A DNA stretch of 64,000 bases from Agaribacterium sp. ZY112 (GTDB taxonomy: Bacteria; Pseudomonadota; Gammaproteobacteria; Pseudomonadales; Cellvibrionaceae): NCBI RefSeq assembly GCF_041346925.1, contig NZ_CP166840.1, positions 3,281,001 through 3,345,000 on the forward strand, read 5' to 3'. Below, one piece after another: positions 35,298-44,651 of this stretch; position 1 is the stretch's first letter; each line of letters starts with the position of its first letter. The translations under genes were made by a program, and so were the position numbers. Below the pieces are notes generated by a model. That model saw only the letters and a list, made by a program, of their open reading frames with translations. It searched no databases and was not told the DNA's origin.

Positions 35298-36950
35298 ATG
35301 AAGCAAATTGACATCATTCGTACCTACGCTCAAAAGCGCTGCCTGATCGTTGATGACTTGGCGCAGGCTCGCGCGCACCTCAAACGCATCATTGTTGATT
35401 ATGGCGCGGCCAAAACCGATACCGCTGGCAATGCCCAAGAAGCCATCGATTTATGCCAAAAGCACAGCTATGACCTAGTCATATCCGATTACAATCTTGG
35501 CCAAGGTAAAAACGGTCAGCAACTGCTTGAGGAGCTTCGCTTTCACAAACTTCTCAAAAACACAGCCTTGTTTGTAATGCTAACGGCCGAAAGCTCCAGC
35601 CACTATGTATTGCATGCCTTAGAATACGAACCCGATGAGTTTTTACAAAAACCGGTTAGCCACGACAGCTTAAGACCTAGGCTTGATCAGGCTCTACTCA
35701 AAAATGAATATTTACAGGACATCAAAAGCGCCCTAGATAGCAACAATATAGACAAAGCGATCAAGGTAGCTGCGGCCCTCGCCCCCAAAGCCAGCCGCTT
35801 TCAAAATGATGTACGCAAAATTCTTGCTGAGCTATTGCTCAAACAACATCGCAGCGACGAGGCCGAAGCCATCTATGCCCTACTCGACCCGACTCGCCTT
35901 CCTGTCTGGGCTGAACTTGGTCTAGCTCGCGCTCACTACCAACGAGCAGAATTTGACCAAGCAGAAACACGACTGCAAAAAATAATAGAGCAGCATCAAT
36001 ATTGTGTTGAAGCTCATGACTTGCTCGCAAAAATCTACCAAAACACCCACAGAGCCCAAAAAAGCCAACAAGCCCTGCTCAATGCAGTAAAAATATCCCC
36101 ACGCTCTGCTCAGCGTCAAAGGGAACTGGGGCGAGCAAGTACGTTATTGGACGACGACCAAACCAGCATTCACGCCTACCGTTCAGCACTTCGTCACGCA
36201 AAAAACTCCTGCCATGAGGTCGCCGATGATTTTTTAAATCTTGCCGATAGTCTTATTAGACAAGCTAAAAAGTCGCCAAGCGAGTCAGCTAAAAAACTGA
36301 CTGAAGAGGCCCAACAACAACTAGCCAGCGCGGAGAAACGCTATACCCATCAGCCTATTGTGACTATGCGTAACCACTTAATTAAAGCTGATTTACTCGA
36401 AGAGCAAGGGCAAGAACAACAGGCAATTGATGCGGTGGCCAAAGCTTTGGATATACACGCAACCATGAAATACAGCGTCATAGGCAACACCTCCTATGAG
36501 CTTTGTATAGACTGCGCTAAAACCTTTATGAATCGTGGCTGCGGTGATGAGGGTGAGGCCATTTTGCAAGAACTGGCACGACTCAACCAAGACCCTGAAC
36601 TTGCTATTGATATCGACAAGCTACTTCGAGAGCCGCAAACTAAAGAAGGCATTGCCTATGCGGCAAGTTGCAACAAGCGCGGTATAGAACATTACGAAAG
36701 TGGTGATATCGAGCTTGCCATTGATGTCTTTCGCGAGGTGCTCAGAGAGCTGCCGAACCATATAGGCTTAAACCTCAACTTGATACAAGCACTTACAAGC
36801 AAAGCCAAAAACAAACAACTTAGTGTGGCTGAACGCCTGATACTCGATAGCGCCTTCCAACGAGTTGGCGAACCGGCAGAAAATGCCGCGTGCTTTCAGC
36901 GCTATCAGTTTCTACGTAAACGCTACGACAAACTGTCTGCCGCACAGTAA
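35298..36950 (+). CDS. Response regulator with receiver domain and TPR repeats
   Basis: A 550-residue cytoplasmic protein: an N-terminal receiver domain (about 12-130) with D19/D20, phosphoacceptor D64 in VISDYNLG, T96 and K118 in QKP, then helical TPR-like repeats over most of the rest (clear around 185-300 and 455-490, for example AHYQRAEFDQAETRLQKII). There is no DNA-binding or enzymatic output domain, so output is probably protein-protein contact. No histidine kinase is adjacent. It is transcribed away from cvpA across 163 bp and followed after 79 bp by a TauE/SafE permease. This pair breaks the dedD-cvpA neighbourhood. Confidence 0.88.
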   Translation: MKQIDIIRTYAQKRCLIVDDLAQARAHLKRIIVDYGAAKTDTAGNAQEAIDLCQKHSYDLVISDYNLGQGKNGQQLLEELRFHKLLKNTALFVMLTAESSSHYVLHALEYEPDEFLQKPVSHDSLRPRLDQALLKNEYLQDIKSALDSNNIDKAIKVAAALAPKASRFQNDVRKILAELLLKQHRSDEAEAIYALLDPTRLPVWAELGLARAHYQRAEFDQAETRLQKIIEQHQYCVEAHDLLAKIYQNTHRAQKSQQALLNAVKISPRSAQRQRELGRASTLLDDDQTSIHAYRSALRHAKNSCHEVADDFLNLADSLIRQAKKSPSESAKKLTEEAQQQLASAEKRYTHQPIVTMRNHLIKADLLEEQGQEQQAIDAVAKALDIHATMKYSVIGNTSYELCIDCAKTFMNRGCGDEGEAILQELARLNQDPELAIDIDKLLREPQTKEGIAYAASCNKRGIEHYESGDIELAIDVFREVLRELPNHIGLNLNLIQALTSKAKNKQLSVAERLILDSAFQRVGEPAENAACFQRYQFLRKRYDKLSAAQ

Positions 36951-37029
36951 ACAATTCAATCAAGTCCGATTGTTTGCCCTAAAGGCCTAAGCTAAACTAG
37001 TTGGTCATAATAACGATAATGATAGACCT

Positions 37030-38019
37030 GTGACTCAACAAGCCTCTCGACCATCACGCTGTGTACTGGCAATACTTATTGCCATTGCCGTGCTCTATTT
37101 TATTTTCTTTGCAGAGCATTTCATAGAGAGCTTAGAGCTGCCGACCATCTTAATAGCCCCCATTATGGCCTTGGGCTCTTTTGTAGCTGGCTCGACCTTT
37201 CTCGGAGGCGGCGCGGTGGCCTTCCCTGCTTTGACCAAACTACTAAGCGTAGACGCCCTCAACGCCAAAACATTCTCACTTGCCATACAAAGCGTAGGCA
37301 TGAGTGCCGCATCCCTCTATATTATTGTGCGGGTCAAAAAACTCCCCTGGGCGTTTATTGGCCTCTACTTATGCGGGTCCTTTATCGGTATCAACCTCGC
37401 GCTATCAAGGCTGCAAGAACACATAGCTGCGGTCGACTTACGTATTAGCTTTAGTCTATTTTTATTATGCTTTTTGATTATTTTCTTATTGACTCAAAAA
37501 ATCCGCAACCAAAGCACTCACTCGCATTTAGAGAAAAGCCCTAGAGATATCAGTTTAACAATAGGCTGTGGGTTTTTAGGCGGCATTACATCAGGCTTAT
37601 TAGGCTCAGGGGCAGACTTAATCGCCTTTAGTTTATTAGCCTTATATTTTCGCTTAGACATCAAACTAGCAACACAAACAAGCGTTATCATCATGGCAGC
37701 CAGTGCCATTTTTGGTTTTGCTTTACAGGCTAAATACTATTTAGGCATTGATGCTCAGGTGTGGCGGCTTTGGTATGTGGCCGCGCCCGTCGTTTTATTT
37801 GGCGCGCCCTTTGGAGCAGCGATATGTCGGCGTTTACGTTCGTCCACTCTGGTACTATTAATAAGTGCCATTGTTAGCATCGAATTAAGCAGCACCTTTT
37901 TATTAGTGCCCATCGATCAAGCGCGCTTGGCCCTGTATGGAAGTGCTCTTGTGCTTTGCTTATGTTTTTTACTGATCATCGTACATCAAGCCAAGCACAA
38001 ACATACTCAAGAAAAATAA
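37030..38019 (+). CDS. TauE/SafE (TSUP) family sulfite/organic-anion permease
   Basis: A 329-residue inner-membrane protein with about eight to nine helices. Two related halves each open with a glycine-rich motif (GSFVAGSTFLGGGAVAFPALTK near 50, GGITSGLLGSGADLIAF near 190), typical of the TSUP family that exports sulfite, sulfoacetate or similar anions. The start is a GTG at 37030 without an obvious ribosome-binding site, so the exact N-terminus is uncertain. The gene converges on dedD. Confidence 0.85.
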   Translation: MTQQASRPSRCVLAILIAIAVLYFIFFAEHFIESLELPTILIAPIMALGSFVAGSTFLGGGAVAFPALTKLLSVDALNAKTFSLAIQSVGMSAASLYIIVRVKKLPWAFIGLYLCGSFIGINLALSRLQEHIAAVDLRISFSLFLLCFLIIFLLTQKIRNQSTHSHLEKSPRDISLTIGCGFLGGITSGLLGSGADLIAFSLLALYFRLDIKLATQTSVIIMAASAIFGFALQAKYYLGIDAQVWRLWYVAAPVVLFGAPFGAAICRRLRSSTLVLLISAIVSIELSSTFLLVPIDQARLALYGSALVLCLCFLLIIVHQAKHKHTQEK

Positions 38020-38098
38020 TCGCGCCCGAGCTAAATAGTACACAATCAAGACTCGCTACCTTAAAAAGACACATTAAAACGTGATTAGATTCTTTACA

Positions 38099-38803
38099 CT
38101 AAGGCTTAAAGCGCAACAACAAGCTATCGAGTTTTTGTTTTTTATCTATTTCTTTTTTCGCAGACTCTAGTTTAGCCTTATTCATACTAGGGCCGACATA
38201 AAGCCTAAAGCGCTGCCCGGCTTTAGTTTGAGCCGCTTTAACAAACGCTCGATAGCCCATAGCCGTCACTTTTATAGCCAGTTCATCTGCTCGCTCTCTT
38301 TCCTTAAAACTCGCCAATTGTAAAACCCACAAATCTGCGTTTTTTACTGGGCGTAAATCAGCAGCCGGCTTGGATGATACTTTTACTTCAGGTTTAAGCT
38401 GCGCCTTAGCAGAGTCTAAAACATCCGACTTTGACAAAGGGCTGGCCTTAACAAGAGGTTTTTCTAGATTCTTATCGCTTTTAGGCTTAGCTAAGACCTC
38501 TTGATGACTTTGCTTGCTCTTTTTAGCAGTTTCTTGACTGCGATTCTCGGCCCCCTCTTCAAGACTCACAACTTGAGCAGAGAATTCACCACTAATGGGT
38601 TGAGCAATAATTTCTTCACGCTTAGGCCCAGAAGCTGGGCGCTCGGGTAAAGGCAACACCTCAATATCAGGCGCCTTAGGAATTTGCGTAGTACGATCAA
38701 CCGGTGTGATGCGCTCTTTATCAAAAATAACTGGGACAAAAATAATTGCCAACGCCACAAGTACAAGTGCGCCAATAATTCGTTGCTTTAAACCGTCATT
38801 CAT
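38099..38803 (-). CDS. dedD: SPOR-domain cell-division protein, DedD-like
   Basis: A 234-residue inner-membrane protein: a short cytoplasmic start, one transmembrane helix (about 9-28, GALVLVALAIIFVPVIF), a lysine- and serine-rich periplasmic linker, and a C-terminal SPOR domain (about 157-234, beginning LWVLQLASFKERERADELA) that binds septal peptidoglycan lacking stem peptides. The ATG overlaps the folC stop by 4 bp, so it is the last gene of the truA-trpFBA-accD-folC-dedD run. Position and layout match DedD, though SPOR proteins diverge strongly. Confidence 0.88.
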   Translation of the reverse strand: MNDGLKQRIIGALVLVALAIIFVPVIFDKERITPVDRTTQIPKAPDIEVLPLPERPASGPKREEIIAQPISGEFSAQVVSLEEGAENRSQETAKKSKQSHQEVLAKPKSDKNLEKPLVKASPLSKSDVLDSAKAQLKPEVKVSSKPAADLRPVKNADLWVLQLASFKERERADELAIKVTAMGYRAFVKAAQTKAGQRFRLYVGPSMNKAKLESAKKEIDKKQKLDSLLLRFKP

Positions 38804-40110
38804 TGATGATTACCATTCAAGCCGTTGGGATATTCAGCCATTAGCTTTTTAATTTCTGCGACAATAAAAAAGGAGCCTAATACAAGCACTTTTGTTTTCT
38901 TTTTAAGTGCCTGACTCATGGCCACGTGCAATGCCTGCATGGGTGATGGTTCAAGCTGAGTCTCGACATCAAGCTTAAGCAAGCACTGCTCTAGCTCAAC
39001 GGCACTTAAACAACGCGGCACATCAAGTAATTCGGTACAGATCCAGTTTGCACACGTCTCACTAAGTGGTGCAACAATACCGGCAATATCTTTATCCGAC
39101 ATGGCCGTAAATAAACAAACGGGTAAGCGCTCTTCTCTTTGTTTTATTTTATCCGCAAGTAAACTGGCAGCTTGAGGGTTATGAGCCACATCGAAAATAA
39201 ACTCACAGCCAGAATAAGATATTTGTTCATAACGGCCAGACAAACGACAACGGCTAAGCACGCTCGCAACTTGCGCATCACTAAGTATCTTTTTCTGGCT
39301 ATCAGAAGCTAAAAGATGGTAACACTGTAAAGCTGCTAATAAACTAGGCAAAGGCAACGATGACTCAGCCAAGAATAAACTAGCAGAGCCTGTTTGTGCT
39401 TGGTAGTTCAAAATAGCAGCCTGCCCTTGTGCCTCGACTGCAAGCTCTGAGCCCAATAAATAACTCGCACACTGTAACTCATCAGCATAGCTAGACGCAG
39501 TTTCGGGCAAATCAGCTTCTACAGAAATAAACGGCCTGTTTTGTCGCAAAATACCGGCTTTTTCAAGCGCTATTTGTTTGCGATCGGAGCCTAGCCATGC
39601 CTCGTGATCAACACCGATAGAGGTAATAACGGAAATGTCGGCATCAACAATATTCACCGCATCTAGACGCCCACCTAAGCCGACTTCAAGTATGCACACA
39701 TCGAGTTCAGCCTGCTTAAATAAATACAATGCTGCCAGAGTGCCAAACTCAAAATAAGTCAGACTGATATCCAAGCGGGCTTTATCAATTGCGTCAAACG
39801 CTAAACAGATCTGCTCATCCGACACGAACTCCCCATCAATGGCAATTCGCTCATTATAAAAATTAATATGAGGTGATGTATAACAAGCAACACGCCTACC
39901 CTCTTCGATCAGCAGACTGCTTAATGCTTTAACAAAACTGCCTTTACCGTTGGTGCCAGCAACACTGACCACCTTACAAGGGAGGGAACAGAGCTCAAGG
40001 CTATCAGCAACCTGGCGAATACGCGCAAGCCCCATATCGATTTCATTTGGATGCAAGCTCTCCATCCAAGAGAGCCAAGCATGCAAATCTTGACGATTAA
40101 AATCAGTCAA
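38800..40110 (-). CDS. folC: Bifunctional dihydrofolate / folylpolyglutamate synthase FolC
   Basis: A 436-residue Mur-ligase-fold enzyme that adds glutamate to dihydropteroate and to folates. The ATP loop is VAGTNGKGSFVKALSS, followed by the substrate loop YTSPHINFYNERI, LEVGLGGRLDAVNIVD, and SIGVDHEAWLG with the conserved metal-site histidine. The C-terminal domain contains FDVAHNPQAA. It lies 20 bp after accD and overlaps dedD by 4 bp. Confidence 0.96.
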   Translation of the reverse strand: MTDFNRQDLHAWLSWMESLHPNEIDMGLARIRQVADSLELCSLPCKVVSVAGTNGKGSFVKALSSLLIEEGRRVACYTSPHINFYNERIAIDGEFVSDEQICLAFDAIDKARLDISLTYFEFGTLAALYLFKQAELDVCILEVGLGGRLDAVNIVDADISVITSIGVDHEAWLGSDRKQIALEKAGILRQNRPFISVEADLPETASSYADELQCASYLLGSELAVEAQGQAAILNYQAQTGSASLFLAESSLPLPSLLAALQCYHLLASDSQKKILSDAQVASVLSRCRLSGRYEQISYSGCEFIFDVAHNPQAASLLADKIKQREERLPVCLFTAMSDKDIAGIVAPLSETCANWICTELLDVPRCLSAVELEQCLLKLDVETQLEPSPMQALHVAMSQALKKKTKVLVLGSFFIVAEIKKLMAEYPNGLNGNHQ

Positions 40111-40130
40111 AGAAAAGGCTCCGAAGGAGC

Positions 40131-40988
40131 TTAAGCGGCTGGTTGACGAGTCAATTTCGCCAAAACAGAATGCAAACGATCACGCATTTCGTGACGTGGG
40201 ATGATCATGTCGATAGCACCGTGATCAAGTAAAAACTCACTGCGCTGGAAACCAGGCGGTAATTTTTGACGGATGGTCTGCTCAATAATACCTGGGCCTG
40301 CAAAACCAGCTCGAGCTCCAGGCTCAGCTACGTTTAAATCCCCCAACAATGCCAAACTTGCAGAAACACCACCGTAAACAGGGTCTGTCATCACTGAAAT
40401 AAAAGGAACACCCTGTTGTTTCATACGCTCAATAACAGCACTGGTTTTAGCCATTTGCATAAGCGAGATAAGCGCTTCCTGCATACGAGCCCCACCGGTT
40501 GCAGCAAAACACACGTATGGAATTTTCTTTTCTAAGGCAACGTGGGCTGCACGGGTAAATTTCTCACCCACAACATACCCCATTGAACCACCGTGAAAAG
40601 CAAACTCAAAAGCACTAGCAACAACTGGCATGCCTTTTAAATTGCCCTGCATGGCGATAAGTGCGTCTTTCTCGCCCGTTTTCTTTTGAGCGTCACTCAA
40701 TCGATCTTTGTATTTTTTAACGTCTTTAAATTTTAAACGGTCAATTGGCAAAACATCGGTTGCTAATTCTTCACGCCCATCTTGATCAAGAAAAACATCT
40801 AGGCGACGGCGAGCGCCGATACGCATGTGATGTTCACATTTAGGGCAAACATCTAAAGATTTTTCAAGTTCCGGGCGGTATAACACTGCTGCACATTTTG
40901 GGCACTTTTTCCATAGCCCCTCAGGCACCTTACTTGAATTACGCGTGCCTTTGGCCGCTGCCGGAACTAATTTTTCTAACCAACTCAT
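40131..40988 (-). CDS. accD: Acetyl-CoA carboxylase carboxyltransferase subunit beta AccD
   Basis: A 285-residue subunit that, with AccA, transfers the carboxyl group from biotin to acetyl-CoA, making malonyl-CoA for fatty-acid synthesis. An N-terminal four-cysteine zinc ribbon is complete (C29, C32, C48, C51). The carboxyltransferase crotonase fold includes [19 protein letters not shown] and [16 protein letters not shown]. It lies 13 bp after trpA. The neighbours trpF/folC/dedD are conserved with accD in many gammaproteobacteria. Confidence 0.97.
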   Translation of the reverse strand: MSWLEKLVPAAAKGTRNSSKVPEGLWKKCPKCAAVLYRPELEKSLDVCPKCEHHMRIGARRRLDVFLDQDGREELATDVLPIDRLKFKDVKKYKDRLSDAQKKTGEKDALIAMQGNLKGMPVVASAFEFAFHGGSMGYVVGEKFTRAAHVALEKKIPYVCFAATGGARMQEALISLMQMAKTSAVIERMKQQGVPFISVMTDPVYGGVSASLALLGDLNVAEPGARAGFAGPGIIEQTIRQKLPPGFQRSEFLLDHGAIDMIIPRHEMRDRLHSVLAKLTRQPAA

Positions 40989-41001
40989 AGAAAGAACCCC
41001 G

Positions 41002-41820
41002 TTACAGTTCGTCTAGCGCAACACGCATAGACCGAACTAATGTTTCTAATTGCAAATTAATGTCGTCAGCACTCAAATTCTCTTGAGCCATAATTTTCAC
41101 AAACGCACTGCCAACAACGATACCGTCTGAACAAGCGCCAATGGTTTTTGCGGACTCGGCATCTTTAATACCAAAGCCAACTAACACTGGCGTATGAGCA
41201 ACTTCACGAATGGCTTTAACTTTGTGTGCGACCTCATCACTATCTAAACTACTTGCTCCCGTTACACCACGGAAGCTCACGTAATAAACAAAACCGGAGG
41301 CTAAGTCACATATTTCTTTTCTGCGCTCTGATGCTGTTGTAGGAGCAATGAGGAAAATGTTTTCCAAATCCGCTTTTTTCAAGTGTTCATCAAGCTCTTT
41401 TGCTTCTTCAGGCGGCAAGTCAACGGTTAATAAACCATCAACGCCGGAGCTTTTAGCATCTTGAGCAAAAGCCTCATAACCGTAACGCTCTACAGGGTTG
41501 GCATAGCCCATTAGCACCACGGCTGTTTTTGTGTCTTGTTTACGAAACTCAGCAATACAGGCCATAGCATCACGCAAACTTGTACCATGTTCTAAAGCAC
41601 GCTCGTGTGCCCTTTGAATAACAGGGCCTTCAGCCATAGGATCTGAAAATGGTACACCCAGTTCAATAATATCAGCGCCACCTTTTACAAGAGCGTGCAT
41701 ACTTGATACTGTTTGCTCGAGCTTAGGATCACCACAAACGATGTAGCTAACAAGGGCTTTACGGCCTTGGCTTTTAAGATCGGATAAAATTTGGTTTATT
41801 CTGTTCACATTCACATCCAT
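41002..41820 (-). CDS. trpA: Tryptophan synthase alpha chain TrpA
   Basis: A 272-residue TIM-barrel subunit that cleaves indole-3-glycerol phosphate and passes indole to TrpB. The signature [18 protein letters not shown] holds E53 (E. coli Glu49). The position of the other acid, E. coli Asp60, is occupied by glutamate E64. The phosphate-binding end GFGIKDAES and the flexible loop around [11 protein letters not shown] are present. Its ATG overlaps the trpB stop by one base. Confidence 0.96.
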   Translation of the reverse strand: MDVNVNRINQILSDLKSQGRKALVSYIVCGDPKLEQTVSSMHALVKGGADIIELGVPFSDPMAEGPVIQRAHERALEHGTSLRDAMACIAEFRKQDTKTAVVLMGYANPVERYGYEAFAQDAKSSGVDGLLTVDLPPEEAKELDEHLKKADLENIFLIAPTTASERRKEICDLASGFVYYVSFRGVTGASSLDSDEVAHKVKAIREVAHTPVLVGFGIKDAESAKTIGACSDGIVVGSAFVKIMAQENLSADDINLQLETLVRSMRVALDEL

Positions 41821-43037
41821 TATACTTCGATGCCATCAATTTCAGCTACGGTGAGAATGTCTTTATCACCTCGACCACTCAAATTGACTAATACGATATC
41901 GTCTTTATCCATTTGTGCTGCCAACTTCATACCGTAGGCTACCGCATGGCTACTTTCTAAGGCAGGCATTATACCTTCAACTTGCGTTAATTGACGGAAA
42001 GCATCCATCGCTTCGTCATCGTTAGCGGTCACATAGTCAACACGACCAAGGTCTTTTAACCAGCTGTGCTCTGGGCCCACGCCAGGATAATCTAAACCCG
42101 CTGACACGGAATGTGTTTCAATAACCTGGCCACTTTCGTCAGACATAAGATAGGTGCGGTTGCCATGCAAGATACCAGGCTGCCCATCATTCAATGGCGC
42201 TGCATGCTCACCCGTTTCGAGACCGTGTCCACCAGCTTCCACACCGTACATGGCCACTTTCTCATCGGCCAAAAATGGGTGGAACAAACCAATTGCATTA
42301 GAGCCGCCGCCAACACAGGCCACTAAGGCATCTGGTAAGCGCCCAAACATATCCATGCTCTGAACACGGGCTTCACGCCCTACTACCGAGTTAAAATCAC
42401 GAACAAGCTGTGGATACGGGTGAGGACCCGCAACCGTACCAATGATATAGAAAGTGTTGTCAACATTGGTCACCCAATCACGCATGGCTTCATTCATGGC
42501 ATCTTTTAGGGTTTTTGATCCACTTTCAACCGGAACCACAGTGGCGCCCAGCAATTTCATGCGATATACATTAAGTGCCTGACGACGTACGTCTTCAGAA
42601 CCCATGTAAACCACACATTCAAGACCTAAACGCGCAGCCACAGTTGCCGTTGCAACACCGTGCTGGCCGGCACCTGTTTCGGCAATAACACGTGTTTTAC
42701 CGCTGTGTTTTGCAAGCAAAGCCTGACCAATTGTGTTATTGACCTTATGAGCACCGGTGTGATTTAGATCTTCACGTTTAAGGGCAATGCGGGCACCACC
42801 TACTTTCTCAGTTAAGCGCTCAGCCACATAAATCGGCGAAGGGCGGCCGACATAGTGCGCCAAATCTTTATCAAACTCTTCTTGAAAAGACGTTTCCGCT
42901 TTAAGACGGTTATACATTTCGTCAAGTTCATCAAGCGCGTAAATTAAGGTTTCAGAAACAAAACGACCACCATAAGGGCCAAAATGGCCTTTGGTATCGG
43001 GCATTGCGCTGTAATCAACTTTCTTACTGTCAGTCAC
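41820..43037 (-). CDS. trpB: Tryptophan synthase beta chain TrpB
   Basis: A 405-residue PLP enzyme that condenses indole with serine. PLP-lysine K98 is in [11 protein letters not shown], the AETGAGQHG substrate loop follows, and the GGGSNAIG phosphate-binding loop is present. The start [17 protein letters not shown] segment ([14 protein letters not shown]) is family-typical. One base separates it from trpF upstream and it overlaps trpA downstream, so the three are clearly co-translated. Confidence 0.98.
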   Translation of the reverse strand: MTDSKKVDYSAMPDTKGHFGPYGGRFVSETLIYALDELDEMYNRLKAETSFQEEFDKDLAHYVGRPSPIYVAERLTEKVGGARIALKREDLNHTGAHKVNNTIGQALLAKHSGKTRVIAETGAGQHGVATATVAARLGLECVVYMGSEDVRRQALNVYRMKLLGATVVPVESGSKTLKDAMNEAMRDWVTNVDNTFYIIGTVAGPHPYPQLVRDFNSVVGREARVQSMDMFGRLPDALVACVGGGSNAIGLFHPFLADEKVAMYGVEAGGHGLETGEHAAPLNDGQPGILHGNRTYLMSDESGQVIETHSVSAGLDYPGVGPEHSWLKDLGRVDYVTANDDEAMDAFRQLTQVEGIMPALESSHAVAYGMKLAAQMDKDDIVLVNLSGRGDKDILTVAEIDGIEV

Positions 43038-43038
43038 T

Positions 43039-43671
43039 TCAGTACTCCAACTTCGAATTTTTTATAAAAGCCGCCATCTTTGAGGCGTCTTTTAGGCCAT
43101 GGCCACGCTCTACACCACCACTGACATCAACAGCCCATGGTGACGCAGCTTGAATTGCATCTTTCACATTGTGTTCGTTTAAACCGCCGGCTAAAACAAT
43201 GGGACCAAGATCAGTTGGTACTCTATCCCAATTAAACGCCTCGCCCGTGCCTCCGGGCACACCTTTGACATAGGTGTCCAATAACAAGCCTCTGGCACTG
43301 CTATAACGTTGTTTTTGCTCATGCAAATCAATGTCAGCCTTCATTCTTAAGGCTTTGATATAAGGGCGCTGCCATTGCTCACACTGTTCGACACGCTCAT
43401 CTCCGTGAAACTGCAAACAGTTTAACGGCACTGAGGCCAAAACGGATTCAATAAAAGCAGCTTCAGCGTCAACAAAAAGCCCCACTACCTCAACAAAAGG
43501 TCCCACACTTAAAGCAATATCGCGTGCGAGCACCAAGTCATCCAGGTTTCTTGGGCTAGGTCCGTAAAACACCATGCCTATAGCATCGACACCGAGTTCC
43601 GAAGCTCGTACAGCATCTTCTACTTGGGTAATACCACAAATTTTCACTCGACAAGAGGACATAGACGACAC
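43039..43671 (-). CDS. trpF: Phosphoribosylanthranilate isomerase TrpF
   Basis: A 210-residue TIM barrel for the Amadori rearrangement step of tryptophan synthesis. [13 protein letters not shown] (with the catalytic cysteine) opens the barrel; LQFHGDE, the [19 protein letters not shown] loop and the phosphate site [13 protein letters not shown] follow. The start is uncertain: GTG at 43671 or ATG at 43662, three residues later, neither with a clear ribosome-binding site. It lies 44 bp after truA and one base before trpB. Confidence 0.96.
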   Translation of the reverse strand: MSSMSSCRVKICGITQVEDAVRASELGVDAIGMVFYGPSPRNLDDLVLARDIALSVGPFVEVVGLFVDAEAAFIESVLASVPLNCLQFHGDERVEQCEQWQRPYIKALRMKADIDLHEQKQRYSSARGLLLDTYVKGVPGGTGEAFNWDRVPTDLGPIVLAGGLNEHNVKDAIQAASPWAVDVSGGVERGHGLKDASKMAAFIKNSKLEY

Positions 43672-43715
43672 GCAACAACGGTTTTTCTTATAAAAAGGCG
43701 GCGATATTAGCAGAT

Positions 43716-44579
43716 TTACACACGATTGTCGGCAGACAGAGCCAAAAATGCGGGGCCCGTATCTCGCTTGGGTAGCGCAAAGCGCTCATCGTACTCGACA
43801 TCCACCAAATACAGGCCGTAAGGCGGCGCCTTAGTGCCAGCAAGACAGCGATTTTTCGCCTCTAACACGTCCGCCATCCACTCAATCGACTGCACCCCAC
43901 GGCCCACTTCGACTAGGGTGCCGACAATGTTGCGTACCATGTTATATAAAAAAGCATCCGCCTTGATCTCCATAACCCATAGGTCACCCTGCCTATACCA
44001 GTTTAATTTAGAGATCGTACGGACTGGGTTGCGAGCCTGACAGCGGGATGCCTGAAAGGAGCTAAAGTCGTGCTTACCAAGAAGACATTTAGATGCCATC
44101 GCCATAGCATCCACATCAAGATCGTAAATAAAATGACTGATTTGCTTAGCCAAAACCGCAGGTTTAACACCGCCGTGCTGAGCAACATAACGATAAGTGC
44201 GCCCACCAGCACTAAAACGTGCGTGAAAATCACTACCGACCTCTTTGGCCCAATGCACTCTAAGCTCATCTGGTAGCTGTGCATTAACACCACGAACCCA
44301 CGCAACCATGGGCCTAACAGCTAAAGTATCAAAGTGTAAAACCTGATCTGTCGCATGCACACCGGCATCCGTTCTACCGGCACACACCGTTGTCACCGGC
44401 TCTCCCGCCATATTCGACAAAGCCTTTTCAAGCTGAGTTTGCACCGTATTATCCGTGCTTTTTTGGCGCTGAAACCCATTAAAATCTGCGCCTAGATACT
44501 CAAGACCTAATGCTATTCTATGCATGCCATCGGGCATCTCCCTGCCAGGTCTAATTTCACAATTGCGACTATATACCAT
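43716..44579 (-). CDS. truA: tRNA pseudouridine(38-40) synthase TruA
   Basis: TruA modifies uridines 38-40 in tRNA anticodon arms. It has 287 residues; catalytic D71 is in CAGRTDAGVHATDQV, with IALGLEYLGADFNGFQRQ before it and YNMVRNIVGTLVEVGRG near the C-terminus. The start may be later (ATG codons at 44537 or 44525), since homologues usually begin about ten residues before IALGLEY. A terminator separates it from fimV, so truA probably opens the trp-acc-fol transcript. Confidence 0.95.
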   Translation of the reverse strand: MVYSRNCEIRPGREMPDGMHRIALGLEYLGADFNGFQRQKSTDNTVQTQLEKALSNMAGEPVTTVCAGRTDAGVHATDQVLHFDTLAVRPMVAWVRGVNAQLPDELRVHWAKEVGSDFHARFSAGGRTYRYVAQHGGVKPAVLAKQISHFIYDLDVDAMAMASKCLLGKHDFSSFQASRCQARNPVRTISKLNWYRQGDLWVMEIKADAFLYNMVRNIVGTLVEVGRGVQSIEWMADVLEAKNRCLAGTKAPPYGLYLVDVEYDERFALPKRDTGPAFLALSADNRV

Positions 44580-44602
44580 CTTTAAAATACTGTAGAAAAC
44601 AC

Positions 44603-44627
44603 AAAAAAAAAGGCCCCTAGGGGCCTT
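44603..44627 (-). terminator. Rho-independent terminator after fimV
   Basis: An 18-base perfect palindrome (AAGGCCCC/GGGGCCTT, 44610-44627) followed on the minus strand by a run of nine T. It starts 25 bp past the fimV stop and isolates fimV from truA. Confidence 0.9.
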
Positions 44628-44651
44628 TGTCTCTATCTAAACGAAGGCTGC

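Noticed and set aside
36949..36975. AAACAAT/ATTGTTT inverted repeat after the REC-TPR gene as a terminator
   Set aside because: The stem is weak, the loop is 13 bases and no T-run follows.
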